Assembly (NCBI GenBank): GCA_025355035.1
Contig: JANXLS010000046.1
Coordinates: 1 to 6,187 of the forward strand
Origin: Planctomycetota bacterium
Lineage (GTDB): Bacteria; Planctomycetota; SZUA-567; H5-PLA8
Reading direction: 5' to 3'
DNA: 6,187 nucleotides
Shown here piece by piece: positions 1 to 6,187 of this stretch. Every line of letters begins with the position of its first letter. The stretch's first letter is position 1. Under the pieces are notes generated by a model that saw only the letters and a list, made by a program, of their open reading frames with translations, did no database searches and was not told the origin of the DNA. The position numbers and the translations under genes were made by a program.

Positions 1-1226
1 GTGATCGTCGCCTCGCTGATCGGCGTGTTGACGATCCGCGCAGCGCCGTATTTTTCGAACATGCCGCGCGTCACTTTAAAACAGCCGCCGTACTCGGCCA
101 CATCTTCACCGAAGACAAAATAGCGATCATCGCGATCCATCGTTTCGCACATCGCGTCCTGGATCGCCTGCCAGTACGGCTTCTGTTCGAATTGCAATTC
201 CGGCGTCGCAGGACGGACGGTCGGAACGACTTCCGCAGTCGTCACGCTCGCGTAAACTTTCTCAAACGCCGCCTCCGGTCGCGCGGGCGGAAGAGCCCGG
301 CATTTCTCGATGTTCGCAACAATTGAATCGCGGATTCGTTTTTCAATGTCGAGCAGCATTTGAGCGGAAGCGAATTTGCGATGAACGATCGTCGCCCTCA
401 CCCGCTCGATCGGATCGCGTTCGTGCCACTGGCGCTCGACTTCCTTGTCGCGATAAAGATTCGCATCGCCGCGGCTGTGGCCTTTCATGCGCCACGTTTT
501 GCATTCGAGCAGAACGGGCGACCCGCCTTTGCGGACCATGCCCAGCGCGCCGAGGACTTGATCGTAGACGGCTTCGACATCGTTGCCATCCACTGTTTTG
601 TACAGCATGCCGTACGCTTCGCCGCGCCGCGCAATATCATATCCGGCGGTCACGACCGACGCGGGCGTGGACATGCCCCAACCGTTGTTTTCACACAGGA
701 AAATGATCGGCAATTTATAAATCGCGGCCATGTTCAAGCTCTCGTGAAAGACGCCTTGATTCGCCGCGCCATCGCCAAAAAACGAGAGTACCGCGTACGG
801 AGTTTTGCGGCGCTTAAGCGCCATCGCCAAGCCCGTTGCAACGGGCAGGCCGCCGCCGGTAATGCCGTTGGAACCCATGAAACCGCATTCAACGCCGGCC
901 ATGTGCTGAGTGCCGCCCTTGCCGCCGCTGTAACCGGCTTCGCGTCCGTACAGTTCCGCCATCATGCGAAACATGTCGCCGCCTTTGGCCAGGAAATGCC
1001 CGTGACCGCGGTGATTGCTGATGACCAAATCGCTGTTCGTTAATCCCATGCACGCGCCCACAGCGACGGCTTCCTGCCCGGCCGAACTGTGGAACGTGCC
1101 CGGCAACCGCCCCGCGCGCGCTTCATCTTCCATCATCGTTTCAAACGATCGAATCAGAACCATGCGATGAAACATTTCAATCAGATTCGGCATCGTGAGC
1201 AGGCGTGTGGTCGATTTCACTGACAT
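1..1226 (-). CDS. 2-oxoacid dehydrogenase E1, fused alpha and beta subunits (partial, 3' end beyond window)
   Basis: This is a thiamine-diphosphate (ThDP) E1 component of a pyruvate, branched-chain 2-oxoacid or acetoin dehydrogenase complex, which decarboxylates a 2-oxoacid and passes the acyl group to lipoyl-E2 in the cytoplasm. The frame is open for 408 codons to the left edge. Residues 15-310 are E1-alpha: HRGHGH (72-77), GGKGGTQHM (101-109), and the ThDP motif GDG (151-153) ending in NN (180-181), followed by GWGMSTP and the HSRGD loop (250-254). After a proline-rich linker (about 313-348) E1-beta begins without a stop, with FGEDVAEYGG (372-381) and NTPISEATI (400-408). The ATG at 1226 is the first after an in-frame TGA (1263-1265); only a weak GGA lies upstream. 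The alpha/beta fusion is seen directly; the substrate cannot be decided from the sequence. The rest of beta (roughly 270 residues in the family) must lie outside the window. Confidence 0.93.
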   Translation of the reverse strand, partial: MSVKSTTRLLTMPNLIEMFHRMVLIRSFETMMEDEARAGRLPGTFHSSAGQEAVAVGACMGLTNSDLVISNHRGHGHFLAKGGDMFRMMAELYGREAGYSGGKGGTQHMAGVECGFMGSNGITGGGLPVATGLAMALKRRKTPYAVLSFFGDGAANQGVFHESLNMAAIYKLPIIFLCENNGWGMSTPASVVTAGYDIARRGEAYGMLYKTVDGNDVEAVYDQVLGALGMVRKGGSPVLLECKTWRMKGHSRGDANLYRDKEVERQWHERDPIERVRATIVHRKFASAQMLLDIEKRIRDSIVANIEKCRALPPARPEAAFEKVYASVTTAEVVPTVRPATPELQFEQKPYWQAIQDAMCETMDRDDRYFVFGEDVAEYGGCFKVTRGMFEKYGAARIVNTPISEATI

Positions 1227-1327
1227 AGCGTTAGGCGTCCACAGAAGAGAATCAAAATCCGTTCAACTCGACGGGCCCCAATCTATCGGATTGTGCTCAA
1301 ATGAAAAGTGGCACGAACCCCGATTGA

Positions 1328-1386
1328 ATTGTGGTGCGGGCGTCCCGCCTGCAAAAGCAATGCAGGCGAGACGCCTGCACAACAAT
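1328..1386. repeat. 59-bp GC-rich imperfect inverted repeat (hairpin element) in the divergent intergenic region
   Basis: Two 26-nt arms (1328-1353 and 1361-1386) match at 23 of 26 positions around a 7-nt loop. The mismatches are at 1333, 1338 and 1345; read as plus-strand RNA, 1338 becomes a G-U wobble. Each arm is itself nearly palindromic: GCAGGCG-AGA-CGCCTGC on the right is a perfect 7-bp stem, and the left arm has one mismatch. The element can therefore form either one long hairpin or two small ones (cruciform-like). It lies between the divergent E1 and ThuA starts, 102 bp and 98 bp from them, and has no trailing T-run, so it is not an ordinary intrinsic terminator. The nested symmetry resembles dispersed REP/MITE-like repeats of GC-rich bacterial genomes; that class is inference. 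The remaining 199 bp of this 258-bp intergenic region hold no gene I can support. Confidence 0.85.
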
Positions 1387-1474
1387 AACTCAAATGATGC
1401 CGTCCCCCACGATTGACACAAGCGTTCAAGAATCCACGCCAATCTGCCGAAACTCTATACAGCGAAGTGCATCC

Positions 1475-1480
1475 GGGGGG
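1475..1480 (+). promoter_or_regulatory. G-rich ribosome binding site deciding the ThuA-like start
   Basis: A run of six G followed by AAGT precedes the ATG at 1485, with a 4-nt gap. It is a non-canonical, close Shine-Dalgarno, but it supports this ATG over the TTG at 1413. The ATG is also the start that places the signal peptide at the N-terminus. Confidence 0.5.
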
Positions 1481-1484
1481 AAGT

Positions 1485-2645
1485 ATGTTCAGACAAATTA
1501 TCGCACGCGCGGCGTTGAGCGTGTGCATCGCCGTCGGCTGTGCGTACGCTGCGGAGCCCGTGCCATTGAGCGGTGTTGCGCCAGCGGCGACTCAAGCCTC
1601 CGCGACGCCCGCGAAGAAATTCAAAGTGCTGGTGCTGACACAATCGCTGGGCTACAAGCACAGCGTTGTGACACGCCCCGGCAACGCGCCGGGAGCGTTG
1701 TCGCTCGCGGAATCGGTCTTGTCTGAAATCGGAACCAAGAGCGGGGTCTTCGATGCGGAATGCATTCAAGACGCAACGCTGATGACTCCAGACAAACTGA
1801 AGGAAACTGACGCAATCGTTTTCTACACGAGCGGCGATCTGCCGATGAAGCCCGCGGCTTTCACGCCCGTCCAGAATTGGCTGCGCGGAGGAAAAGCGGT
1901 CATCGGTATTCACAGCGCCACGGACACGTTTAAAGAATTCCGGCCGTATTTTGAAATGATGGGCGCGACCTATTTGCGGCATCCGTGGAATCACGGCGCG
2001 GCGGTTTCGAATCTTGAACCGAAGCATCCGGCGGTAAAGATGTTCCCGGTGGAATTCGATTGGAACGATGAACTGTGTGAACACCAGTACTTCGATCCGA
2101 AAAAAGTGCGCGTGTTGCTGGCCGTGAACACGGCGCAATCGTCGCCGAAGTTGCCAAAAATGGTGCCGCTGTGCTGGGTGCGCGAATACGGCAAAGGGCG
2201 CGTGTTCTACACGAATTTTGGAAACAGTGAAAAAGCGTGGGCCGACGGATCGTTTCGCGCGCATGTGCTGGGCGGAATCCGCTGGGCGTTGAAACTCGAC
2301 GATGGCAGCGCGGAACCCAACCGGGAACTGTGCGAAAACGAAGACACTCGCGCGCGTCTTGCCGTGCTGGAATCGCATACGGCCTGGTTGAACAAAGCGG
2401 CAAAAGCAGCGGGAGCTGATCCAGCCGCAGTTTTGGCAAGTGCGACGAAGTTGGCGAGCGAAGACAAGGCTGGCTTTTTGAAACTGCACGAGTCCATCGC
2501 CACGGCGCGCGCGGATGAAGCGCGGCGCGAAGGAGCGTTGAAGCCGAAGCAGAAGCCGAACGATGCGGATGTAAAAGCTGTATTACAGCGGCGTAAAGAA
2601 GTCGTCACGCCATTGATTCCGAAAAAAGATCCGCCGATTCGGTAG
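1485..2645 (+). CDS. Exported ThuA-like domain protein
   Basis: A 386-residue protein of the ThuA (trehalose-utilisation) family, which adopts the class I glutamine amidotransferase-like fold. A signal peptide is visible (hydrophobic 5-19, AYA|AEP cleavage after residue 22); VGC at 17-19 is a poor lipobox. The domain spans about 45-270: FKVLVLTQSLGYKH (46-59), DAIVFYTSGD (109-118), GGKAVIGIHSATD (135-147), HPWNHG (166-171), the FDWNDELCEHQYF segment (191-203) and GKGRVFYTNFG (237-247), ending in GGIRWAL. The amidotransferase nucleophile elbow reads GIHSA, without cysteine, so transfer of glutamine nitrogen is not expected. In Sinorhizobium ThuA acts with ThuB in trehalose utilisation via a 3-keto sugar; the exact reaction of this relative is unknown. 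Residues 275-386 are a charged, Lys/Ala/Glu-rich helical extension with no domain I recognise. The SASA esterase gene follows after 76 bp. Confidence 0.9.
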   Translation: MFRQIIARAALSVCIAVGCAYAAEPVPLSGVAPAATQASATPAKKFKVLVLTQSLGYKHSVVTRPGNAPGALSLAESVLSEIGTKSGVFDAECIQDATLMTPDKLKETDAIVFYTSGDLPMKPAAFTPVQNWLRGGKAVIGIHSATDTFKEFRPYFEMMGATYLRHPWNHGAAVSNLEPKHPAVKMFPVEFDWNDELCEHQYFDPKKVRVLLAVNTAQSSPKLPKMVPLCWVREYGKGRVFYTNFGNSEKAWADGSFRAHVLGGIRWALKLDDGSAEPNRELCENEDTRARLAVLESHTAWLNKAAKAAGADPAAVLASATKLASEDKAGFLKLHESIATARADEARREGALKPKQKPNDADVKAVLQRRKEVVTPLIPKKDPPIR

Positions 2646-2655
2646 CGGTATTTTT
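2631..2655 (+). terminator. Weak hairpin with T-run at the end of the ThuA-like gene
   Basis: CCGCCG-ATT-CGG-TAG-CGG followed by TATTTTT could fold into two stacked 3-bp stems separated by a bulge that contains the ThuA stop codon. The stem is short, so at best it attenuates transcription and may allow read-through into the esterase gene. Confidence 0.22.
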
Positions 2656-2708
2656 CGTTCGCCGTCCCGCGCAGCGTGTATTCTATCCTTGGACAATTCA
2701 AGTCCTTC

Positions 2709-2713
2709 AGGGG
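2709..2713 (+). promoter_or_regulatory. Ribosome binding site of the SASA esterase
   Basis: AGGGG lies 8 nt before the ATG at 2722. This spacing selects that ATG rather than the in-frame TTG at 2689, which would put eleven polar residues in front of the signal sequence. Confidence 0.7.
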
Positions 2714-2721
2714 TTTCATTC

Positions 2722-3510
2722 ATGCGTTTTCAGCGAATTGTGACGGCGTCATTTTTATTCCTTACAACCTGTTTTTTCAATCAAGGCGGCGAGTCCAGCT
2801 ACGACCTCTACCTGTTGATCGGCCAATCCAATATGGCTGGGCGTGGGGCCGTGGATGCCGAGAGCAAGAGCACTCATCCGCGTGTTTTTTCGCTGGATAA
2901 AGCGGGCAGGTGGGTGCCTGCGGTCGATCCGTTGCATTTCGATAAACCGGGGGCTGGCGTTGGCCCGGGCTTGGGGTTTGGGAAGGCGATAGCCGAGGCG
3001 AATCCAAACGCAAAGATCGGTCTGATTCCGTGTGCTGTCGGCGGATCGTCGATCTCTGCCTGGAAACCCGGCGCGCATGACAAAGCGACGAACACTCATC
3101 CGTACGATGACATGCTGGCGCGCGTCAAGATCGCAGTCAAAGATGGCACCCTTAAGGGCATCGCCTGGCATCAAGGGGAATCGGATCGCAACGGCGAAGC
3201 GGCGAAACAGTATGCGGCAAATTTGACGGAGTTGGTTGCGCGGCTGCGCAAAGAATTCAATCTACCGGACGTGCCGTTCGTCGCGGGCGAAATCGGATTA
3301 CTCAATGAGAAGACCAATGTCGTTACGGAGCATTTCAATGAAATTCTGCATGGACTGTCAAAGACCATCCCAAATTTCGCCGTCGCTTCGGCGAACGGTC
3401 TAAAAGATAAGGGAGACAAGCTGCACTTCGATTCCGCGTCCGCGCGCGAAATCGGAAAGCGAATGGCCGACGCGATGTTGGCCTTGATCAAGCAAAACGC
3501 GAAGAAGTAA
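2722..3510 (+). CDS. Exported SASA-domain (carbohydrate esterase family 6-like) acetylesterase
   Basis: A 262-residue protein that matches the sialate O-acetylesterase / CE6 acetylxylan esterase domain of the SGNH hydrolase superfamily, predicted to remove acetyl groups from sugars outside the cytoplasm. After a short hydrophobic signal sequence (about 6-19), the domain starts at once with LYLLIGQSNMAGRG (29-42), whose Ser36 is the expected nucleophile. Further blocks are GPGLGFGKAI (81-90), IPCAVGGSSISAW (102-114), IAWHQGESD (147-155) and FVAGEIG (186-192). The terminal DKLH (232-235) supplies the Asp and His of the triad, so all catalytic elements appear intact. The length is usual for a single-domain CE6-type enzyme, with no attached carbohydrate-binding module. 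Cys17 could be a lipid-modified cysteine, but LTTC is an imperfect lipobox. The substrate (acetylated polysaccharide, sialate or other) cannot be told from the sequence. The gene is probably co-transcribed with, or attenuated after, the ThuA-like gene. Confidence 0.9.
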   Translation: MRFQRIVTASFLFLTTCFFNQGGESSYDLYLLIGQSNMAGRGAVDAESKSTHPRVFSLDKAGRWVPAVDPLHFDKPGAGVGPGLGFGKAIAEANPNAKIGLIPCAVGGSSISAWKPGAHDKATNTHPYDDMLARVKIAVKDGTLKGIAWHQGESDRNGEAAKQYAANLTELVARLRKEFNLPDVPFVAGEIGLLNEKTNVVTEHFNEILHGLSKTIPNFAVASANGLKDKGDKLHFDSASAREIGKRMADAMLALIKQNAKK

Positions 3511-3519
3511 AGATTGTCC

Positions 3520-3540
3520 CGTCCCACGGACGCTTTTATT
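3520..3540 (+). terminator. Candidate short intrinsic terminator between convergent genes
   Basis: A 5-bp GC-rich stem CGTCC-CAC-GGACG (3520-3532) is followed by CTTTTATT. It sits 9 nt after the esterase stop and its T-run overlaps the last codons of the convergent adaptor gene. The stem is short, so efficiency is uncertain. On the minus strand no T-run follows the stem, so it would serve only the plus-strand unit. Confidence 0.35.
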
Positions 3541-4903
3541 GCCCGGCCGGAGTCGCGGTGACTTGGGCACCTTCCAGAAGCCGCTCGCTGGGATTGGCGA
3601 CGACGATTTCGGTTTCGGCGAGACCTGAGCTGATGCCGACGTTGGTTCCGAAATCCGTTTCCACGACCACCGGCTGAAAATGAATTCGGCCGTCGCGGAC
3701 GACAGCGACTTGCGTTCCCTGCGCATTGACGATCAAAGCGCTGCCCGGCAGCAACAGCGGCGGCGCGTGGTGCGGGACGTTGAGATTCACCTGCGCGTAC
3801 ATGCCGCCCATCAACTCGCCCGTCGGATTCGGCACTCGCACTTCCGTGCGCAGCGTTCGAGACGCCGGATCGATCGATTGCGACGTGCGGGCGACGGTCC
3901 CGACGAATTTTCCGTTCGGGTATTCGCGCAGATTCAATTGAACCACTTGGCCATTTTTGATCGACGGCGCGACGGATTGCGGTACGTCAATGTAGACGCG
4001 CACGCTATCCATACTCGCGAGGTGAAAGAGCTCCTGCGCCGCGGTTCCGCTGCCGCCCGTCACGAGCGCCCCGACTTCCGTTTTGCGCGCGGTGATGATG
4101 CCGTCAAAAGGCGCCGTGACTTTTTCAAAACTTTTCAGAATCTCCAAACGCGTGACGGCCACTTTGGCCATGTCGATATTGGCGACGGCCACGCCGATGG
4201 CGCTCTGAGCGGAATCGATGGCCGTTTGCGCGGTCGTCACGTTGGCAATGGCGACGACATTGGCGGATCGCGCGGCTTTGAAGTCGGCATCTTTTTCAAT
4301 GATGACGTCTTCATTCAGACTGCCGCTTCCGCGCAACGATTCATAGCGCTTCAACATGGAGGTCGCGAGTTCAAGGCGCGCTTTGGCGGTGCCGAGTTGA
4401 GCGGTCGCCTGATCTTTCTGGGCTTTGGTGTTTTCCAAAGCAGATTTCATTTGCGCCAGCATGGCCTCGCTCTGTTTCAGCGCGGAGTTGGCTTGATCGA
4501 GTTGAATGTCGAGTTCCGGCGCGTCGATTTCGGCAAGCAATTGACCCACTTTAACGCGGTCGCCGATGTCCGCTTTCCACGACTTCACGTAGCCACCCGT
4601 GCGGGCGTAGATCGCCGTTTCCCGTTCGGCCTGAACTTCGCCGGGAAGGATTAATTTGGTGATCGCGTCGGACTTTTTTGGCGCAACGACCGAGACGCGC
4701 AACGGCGCGATTCTAACCTGTTCCGCGTCCGCGTTCAGGGCCGCCTGATTCTTCTCCTTGGGTTTCCAGCCGATGTAAAAGAGCGCGCCCAGCACAACCA
4801 GGCCGATCACCAGCATGAACAGAACCCACCCGATTCCGGGGCGTTTGACGCCTTTTGTCAGACTGACGTTTGCGCCAAGATCGGGCGATAGACTGTGGTC
4901 CAT
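3536..4903 (-). CDS. RND efflux periplasmic adaptor subunit (membrane fusion protein, HlyD/AcrA type)
   Basis: A 455-residue adaptor that links an inner-membrane RND permease to an outer-membrane channel. It has a 23-residue N-terminal tail, one transmembrane anchor (about 24-46), and the first half of the lipoyl/barrel-sandwich domain at 88-130 (ARTGGYVKSWKADIGDRVKV, then GQLLAEIDAPELD). An Ala/Gln/Lys-rich alpha-helical hairpin follows (about 132-258), then the second lipoyl half (FEKVTAPFDGIITARKTEVG, 259-278). The beta-barrel runs about 296-376 and includes the family-typical IDPASRTLRTEVRVPNP (344-360). The membrane-proximal domain (about 380-450) begins with PLLLPGSAL. Anchoring is by an uncleaved helix, as no lipobox is visible. 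The length is normal or slightly long for the family. The start ATG has a good Shine-Dalgarno. It lies 54 bp downstream of the permease gene on the same strand. The cargo is not predictable from the sequence. Confidence 0.95.
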   Translation of the reverse strand: MDHSLSPDLGANVSLTKGVKRPGIGWVLFMLVIGLVVLGALFYIGWKPKEKNQAALNADAEQVRIAPLRVSVVAPKKSDAITKLILPGEVQAERETAIYARTGGYVKSWKADIGDRVKVGQLLAEIDAPELDIQLDQANSALKQSEAMLAQMKSALENTKAQKDQATAQLGTAKARLELATSMLKRYESLRGSGSLNEDVIIEKDADFKAARSANVVAIANVTTAQTAIDSAQSAIGVAVANIDMAKVAVTRLEILKSFEKVTAPFDGIITARKTEVGALVTGGSGTAAQELFHLASMDSVRVYIDVPQSVAPSIKNGQVVQLNLREYPNGKFVGTVARTSQSIDPASRTLRTEVRVPNPTGELMGGMYAQVNLNVPHHAPPLLLPGSALIVNAQGTQVAVVRDGRIHFQPVVVETDFGTNVGISSGLAETEIVVANPSERLLEGAQVTATPAGQ

Positions 4904-4911
4904 TGTGTTTA

Positions 4912-4915
4912 CTCC
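4912..4915 (-). promoter_or_regulatory. Ribosome binding site of the RND adaptor
   Basis: GGAG on the minus strand lies 8 nt before the ATG at 4903 and confirms that start. It falls inside the 54-bp permease-adaptor spacer, which shows no terminator-like hairpin, consistent with co-transcription. Confidence 0.7.
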
Positions 4916-4957
4916 AATTCAAAAGCAGCCGTTCGAAATCCAGACGACCGATCCAGC

Positions 4958-6187
4958 TTATGCCAAGTGTTCATCCACTTTCACATCCGGCGTGTGGCGG
5001 CGCAGGACACTGTAAACGATCGGAACAAAGAAGAGAGTTGCGAACGTCGCGCAGGTCAATCCACCGATGACGGCACGGCCGAGCGGGGCGTTTTGCTCAC
5101 CGCCTTCGCCCATTCCGAGACTCATTGGCAACATCCCCAGAATCATGGCCAGCGCGGTCATTAGCACGGGGCGCAGGCGCGTCATCCCGGCACTCCACGC
5201 GGCATCGATCGAATCGTAGCCTTCCGCGCGTTGATCGTTGGCGAACGTGACGAGCAGAATACTGTTCGCCGTCGCAGTGCCGATGCTCATGATCGCACCC
5301 ATTAAGGCCGGGACGCTGAAGTTCGTGCCGGACGCGTAGAGCATCCACAGTATCCCCGCCATGGCTCCGGGCAGTGCCATCAAGATCACAAACGGATCCG
5401 TCCACGATTGGAAATTGACGACGAGAAGCAGATACACGAGCACGACGGCGAAGGCGATTCCGTACGTCAAGCCCTGGAAGGAGGATTTCATGCTCTCGAC
5501 TTGTCCGCGCACAACCACAGTTGTGCCGCGCGGGATTTCCGATTCCATGTCTTTGAGCAGCTTGTCGATGTCGCGCGAGACCCCGCCCAAATCGCGATCC
5601 TGAACGCTGGCCAGCACGTCGAACGTCGGCTTGAGGTTGTAGTGCGTGACGTTCGTCGCTCCGAGTTGGTGCGAGACTTCGGCGATGTTGCCGAGCAGTT
5701 GCGGACCCTTCGGAGTGTTCAGCGGCGTGTTCTTCACCATTTCGGCGGAATCGATTTTGTGCTGCGGCGTTTGCACGGCGAGCGCGTATTGAACGCCGGA
5801 TTTGGGATCGAGCCAATAGTTGGGCGCAACGACGCCGCTGGAACTGAGCGAGACGAGAAGGCCGCTGGCGACTTCGCGCTGCGTGATACCCAATTGGCTG
5901 GCCATTGTGCGATCCACTTCGACGCGGTATTCAGGCGCGTTGGTCACTTGCTGAAGATGGACGTCGACAGCACCGCGAATTTCGGCGATACGGTCGCGGA
6001 TTGTTTGCGCCAGTTTTAAATTCGCGGGCTGGTTCCCTTTGGGTCCGACGATTTGAACGTCGATCGGCGCGGGCAGGCCGAAGTTCAGCACCTGGGTGCT
6101 GATGTCCGGCGGCTGGAAAAAAACGACGATCTCGGGCATCCTTTCAGCGAGCGCTTTGCGAATCGCTTTCACGTAATCGAACGTCGG
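4958..6187 (-). CDS. RND-family efflux permease, C-terminal part (5' end beyond window)
   Basis: The last 409 residues of a proton-driven RND inner-membrane transporter of about 1,000 residues; the frame stays open to the right edge, so the real start is outside. Fragment residues 1-235 are the second periplasmic porter/docking region (for example APIDVQIVGPKG at 40-51 and EYRVEVDRTMASQLGIT at 86-102). Five membrane segments follow at about 241-259, 264-284, 292-315, 338-358 and 370-395, equivalent to AcrB TM8-TM12. RLRPVLMTALAMILGMLP (337-354) and GGLTCATFATLFFVPIVYSV (375-394) are characteristic of TM11 and TM12. In TM10 the sequence is GTATANSILLVTFAND (303-318), where AcrB has the relay lysine in GLSAKN; here that site is alanine. 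The cytoplasmic C-terminus is short. It is transcribed ahead of the adaptor gene, opposite to the acrAB order. Overall it resembles the multidrug (HAE) branch more than the metal (HME) branch, but specificity is unproven. Confidence 0.95.
   Translation of the reverse strand, partial: PTFDYVKAIRKALAERMPEIVVFFQPPDISTQVLNFGLPAPIDVQIVGPKGNQPANLKLAQTIRDRIAEIRGAVDVHLQQVTNAPEYRVEVDRTMASQLGITQREVASGLLVSLSSSGVVAPNYWLDPKSGVQYALAVQTPQHKIDSAEMVKNTPLNTPKGPQLLGNIAEVSHQLGATNVTHYNLKPTFDVLASVQDRDLGGVSRDIDKLLKDMESEIPRGTTVVVRGQVESMKSSFQGLTYGIAFAVVLVYLLLVVNFQSWTDPFVILMALPGAMAGILWMLYASGTNFSVPALMGAIMSIGTATANSILLVTFANDQRAEGYDSIDAAWSAGMTRLRPVLMTALAMILGMLPMSLGMGEGGEQNAPLGRAVIGGLTCATFATLFFVPIVYSVLRRHTPDVKVDEHLA

Noticed and set aside
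360..1043. 227-codon open frame on the plus strand
   Set aside because: It lies antisense to the E1 gene, whose conserved motifs (GDG...NN, HSRGD) are unmistakable on the other strand. The predicted protein shows no recognisable domain.
1413..1461. TTGACA (1413-1418) as a -35 box, with TATACA (1456-1461) as -10
   Set aside because: The hexamers are 37 bp apart, far from the usual 16-18 bp, and no acceptable -10 lies at the right distance from TTGACA.
1413..1484. Upstream TTG start extending the ThuA-like protein by 24 residues
   Set aside because: It would bury the signal peptide behind a polar leader; the ATG at 1485 has a G-rich ribosome-binding site and puts the hydrophobic segment at the N-terminus.
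1195..1726. Short open frames across the inverted repeat on both strands
   Set aside because: Their protein sequences are mostly translations of the palindromic repeat (AGVPPA, RRLHNN-like strings) and run into the real genes on either side.
1455..2489. 344-codon open frame on the minus strand
   Set aside because: Antisense to the ThuA-like gene; Arg/His/Phe-rich composition typical of a complement-strand shadow in GC-rich DNA, and it spans the intergenic ribosome-binding site.
3680..4654. 324-codon open frame on the plus strand
   Set aside because: Antisense to the RND adaptor; Arg/His/Asp-rich composition with no domain or ribosome-binding site, explained by codon bias of the real gene.
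5408..6019. 203-codon open frame on the plus strand
   Set aside because: Antisense to the permease; composition again that of a shadow frame.
4958..6172. Treating GTG at 6172 as the start of the permease
   Set aside because: The frame continues upstream to the window edge with porter-domain-like sequence, and the encoded piece lacks the N-terminal half of an RND protein, so this is an internal valine codon.

Overview
The window is moderately GC-rich, densely coding bacterial DNA holding five protein genes, two of them cut by the window edges. Two predicted exported proteins (a ThuA-like protein and a SASA/CE6-type esterase), an RND efflux pair, a fused E1 alpha/beta dehydrogenase and a large GC-rich hairpin repeat together suggest a Gram-negative heterotroph of the Verrucomicrobiota/Planctomycetota type; Acidobacteriota cannot be excluded. 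This assignment is inference from gene content, since no rRNA or other taxonomic marker is present.

Layout. Positions 1-1226 (minus strand, running off the left edge) encode the N-terminal 408 residues of a thiamine-diphosphate-dependent 2-oxoacid dehydrogenase E1 in which the alpha subunit is followed in frame by the start of the beta subunit. A 258-bp divergent intergenic region (1227-1484) contains a 59-bp imperfect inverted repeat (1328-1386). On the plus strand lie a ThuA-domain protein with a signal sequence (1485-2645) and, 76 bp later, a GDSL/SGNH-type SASA (carbohydrate esterase family 6) protein (2722-3510). Convergent with these, on the minus strand, are an RND periplasmic adaptor (3536-4903) and, upstream of it in transcription, the C-terminal 409 residues of an RND permease (4958-6187, running off the right edge).

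How the genes work together. The permease and adaptor form one transcription unit, permease first, and should be two parts of a tripartite efflux pump; no outer-membrane channel gene is visible. The ThuA and SASA genes look like a small extracytoplasmic carbohydrate-processing pair. The E1 enzyme is central metabolism and is divergently transcribed from them. I see no tRNA, rRNA, CRISPR array, phage gene, transposase or recognisable novel defence or biosynthetic system. The items most worth a second look are the large hairpin repeat, the E1 fusion, the loss of the AcrB-type relay lysine in the permease, and the unexplained C-terminal extension of the ThuA protein.
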